Under the pieces are notes generated by a model. The model searched no databases, had not been told where the DNA came from, and saw only the letters and a list, made by a program, of their open reading frames with translations. Positions 5,884 to 6,627 of a DNA stretch of 6,627 nucleotides are shown in pieces (the first letter of the stretch is position 1; every line of letters starts with the position of its first letter). A program made the position numbers and the translations under genes. Origin of the DNA: Alphaproteobacteria bacterium (GTDB lineage Bacteria > Pseudomonadota > Alphaproteobacteria > Rhizobiales > Devosiaceae); the NCBI GenBank assembly GCA_018820005.1, contig JAHJOS010000449.1, forward strand, positions 1 to 6,627, read 5' to 3'.

Positions 5884-6627
5884 ATGTCCAAAGTTACCCT
5901 GCGCAACGTCTCCAAGACCTACACTGACTATCAGGCCGTCGCCGGCATCAACCTCGAGGTCGCCGAGAACGAGTTCGTCGTGCTGGTCGGGCCGTCCGGC
6001 TGCGGCAAATCCACCACCCTGCGCATGATTGCCGGTCTCGAACACATCACAGGCGGCGAAATCCTCATTGGCGAGACCGTCGTCAATCGGCTCGGGCCGG
6101 GTCAGCGCGACATCGCCATGGTGTTTCAGAACTATGCGCTTTATCCGCATATGACCGTGCGCGACAATATCGGCTTCTGCCTGGAACAGCAGCGCATGAA
6201 GCGCGACGAAATCGACCGGCGTATCGCCGCCGCCGCCGAAACCCTCCATATCGAAGATCTGCTCGACCGCCGCCCCGGCCAGCTCTCGGGCGGTCAGCGC
6301 CAGCGCGTCGCCATGGGCCGCGCCATCGTGCGCAATCCCAAGGTATTCCTGTTCGATGAACCGCTGTCCAATCTGGATGCGCAATTGCGCGTGCAGATGC
6401 GCACCGAGATCAAGCGCCTGCATCAGCGCATTCCGACCACGACAGTCTATGTCACCCACGATCAGACAGAGGCCATGACCATGGCCGACCGTGTGGTGGT
6501 AATGAACAAGGGCGTCATCGAACAGGCCGGCCCTCCGCAGGAACTCTATCATGCGCCCGCCAGCGTCTTTGTTGCCACCTTCATCGGCTCGCCCTCGATG
6601 AACGTACTGCCCGGTCGCGTTGTGCTG
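5884..6627 (+). CDS. sugar ABC transporter ATP-binding protein, MalK/UgpC type, 3' end missing
   Basis: The window contains the first 248 residues of an ATPase that normally has about 350-360. It runs in frame off the right edge, so the cut is an artefact of the window. The nucleotide-binding domain is complete: Walker A GPSGCGKST (36-44), Q-loop Gln82 in VFQNYALYPHM, signature LSGGQ (134-138), Walker B FLFDE with catalytic Glu159, D-loop SNLD (162-165) and switch His192. The sequence GSPSMN near the end is the usual opening of the C-terminal MalK-type regulatory domain. It should hydrolyse ATP at the cytoplasmic face and drive the two permeases through their EAA loops. The start ATG is 4 nt after the GH127 stop, with AAGGAA (5871-5876) inside the end of that gene as ribosome binding site, so it belongs to the same operon. 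Confidence 0.94.
   Translation, partial: MSKVTLRNVSKTYTDYQAVAGINLEVAENEFVVLVGPSGCGKSTTLRMIAGLEHITGGEILIGETVVNRLGPGQRDIAMVFQNYALYPHMTVRDNIGFCLEQQRMKRDEIDRRIAAAAETLHIEDLLDRRPGQLSGGQRQRVAMGRAIVRNPKVFLFDEPLSNLDAQLRVQMRTEIKRLHQRIPTTTVYVTHDQTEAMTMADRVVVMNKGVIEQAGPPQELYHAPASVFVATFIGSPSMNVLPGRVVL

Noticed and set aside
5806..6552. 248-residue open frame on the minus strand
   Set aside because: It is antisense to the ATPase gene, which has every ABC motif in the right order.

Overview
The window looks like part of an alphaproteobacterial genome, most likely Hyphomicrobiales (Rhizobium/Agrobacterium/Devosia-type). It is GC-rich and tightly packed, and it holds a rhizobial-style solute-binding protein plus a HypD-like enzyme close to the Agrobacterium/Sinorhizobium type. 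The taxonomic call is inferred from gene content and protein style; there is no marker gene.

Layout. (1) Positions 1-469, minus strand: the N-terminal half of a dihydrodipicolinate-synthase-superfamily enzyme, best read as 1-pyrroline-4-hydroxy-2-carboxylate deaminase (HypD) of hydroxyproline catabolism, cut by the window edge. (2) Positions 470-832: a divergent control region without a credible gene. It carries two perfect 10-bp palindromes sharing the core TGTCGACA, one upstream of each divergent gene, and two sets of short direct repeats. (3) Positions 833-6627, plus strand: a compact operon encoding a periplasmic sugar-type binding protein, a strong intercistronic hairpin, two MalF/MalG-type permeases overlapping by one base, a cytoplasmic GH127 beta-L-arabinofuranosidase-like enzyme, and a MalK/UgpC-type ATPase cut by the window edge.

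How the parts may work together. The binding protein, permeases and ATPase form a complete CUT1-type carbohydrate importer. The GH127 enzyme has no signal peptide and keeps the expected Glu/Cys active-site set, so it should act on a glycoside brought in intact. The founding GH127 enzyme, HypBA1, removes beta-L-arabinofuranose from the arabinosylated hydroxyproline of plant extensins. The divergent gene encodes a hydroxyproline-degrading enzyme, and both promoters appear to carry the same operator. The locus can therefore be read as a candidate uptake and degradation system for plant cell-wall hydroxyproline arabinosides, in which one importer feeds both sugar release and hydroxyproline breakdown. 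This reading is inference; the gene families themselves are well supported.
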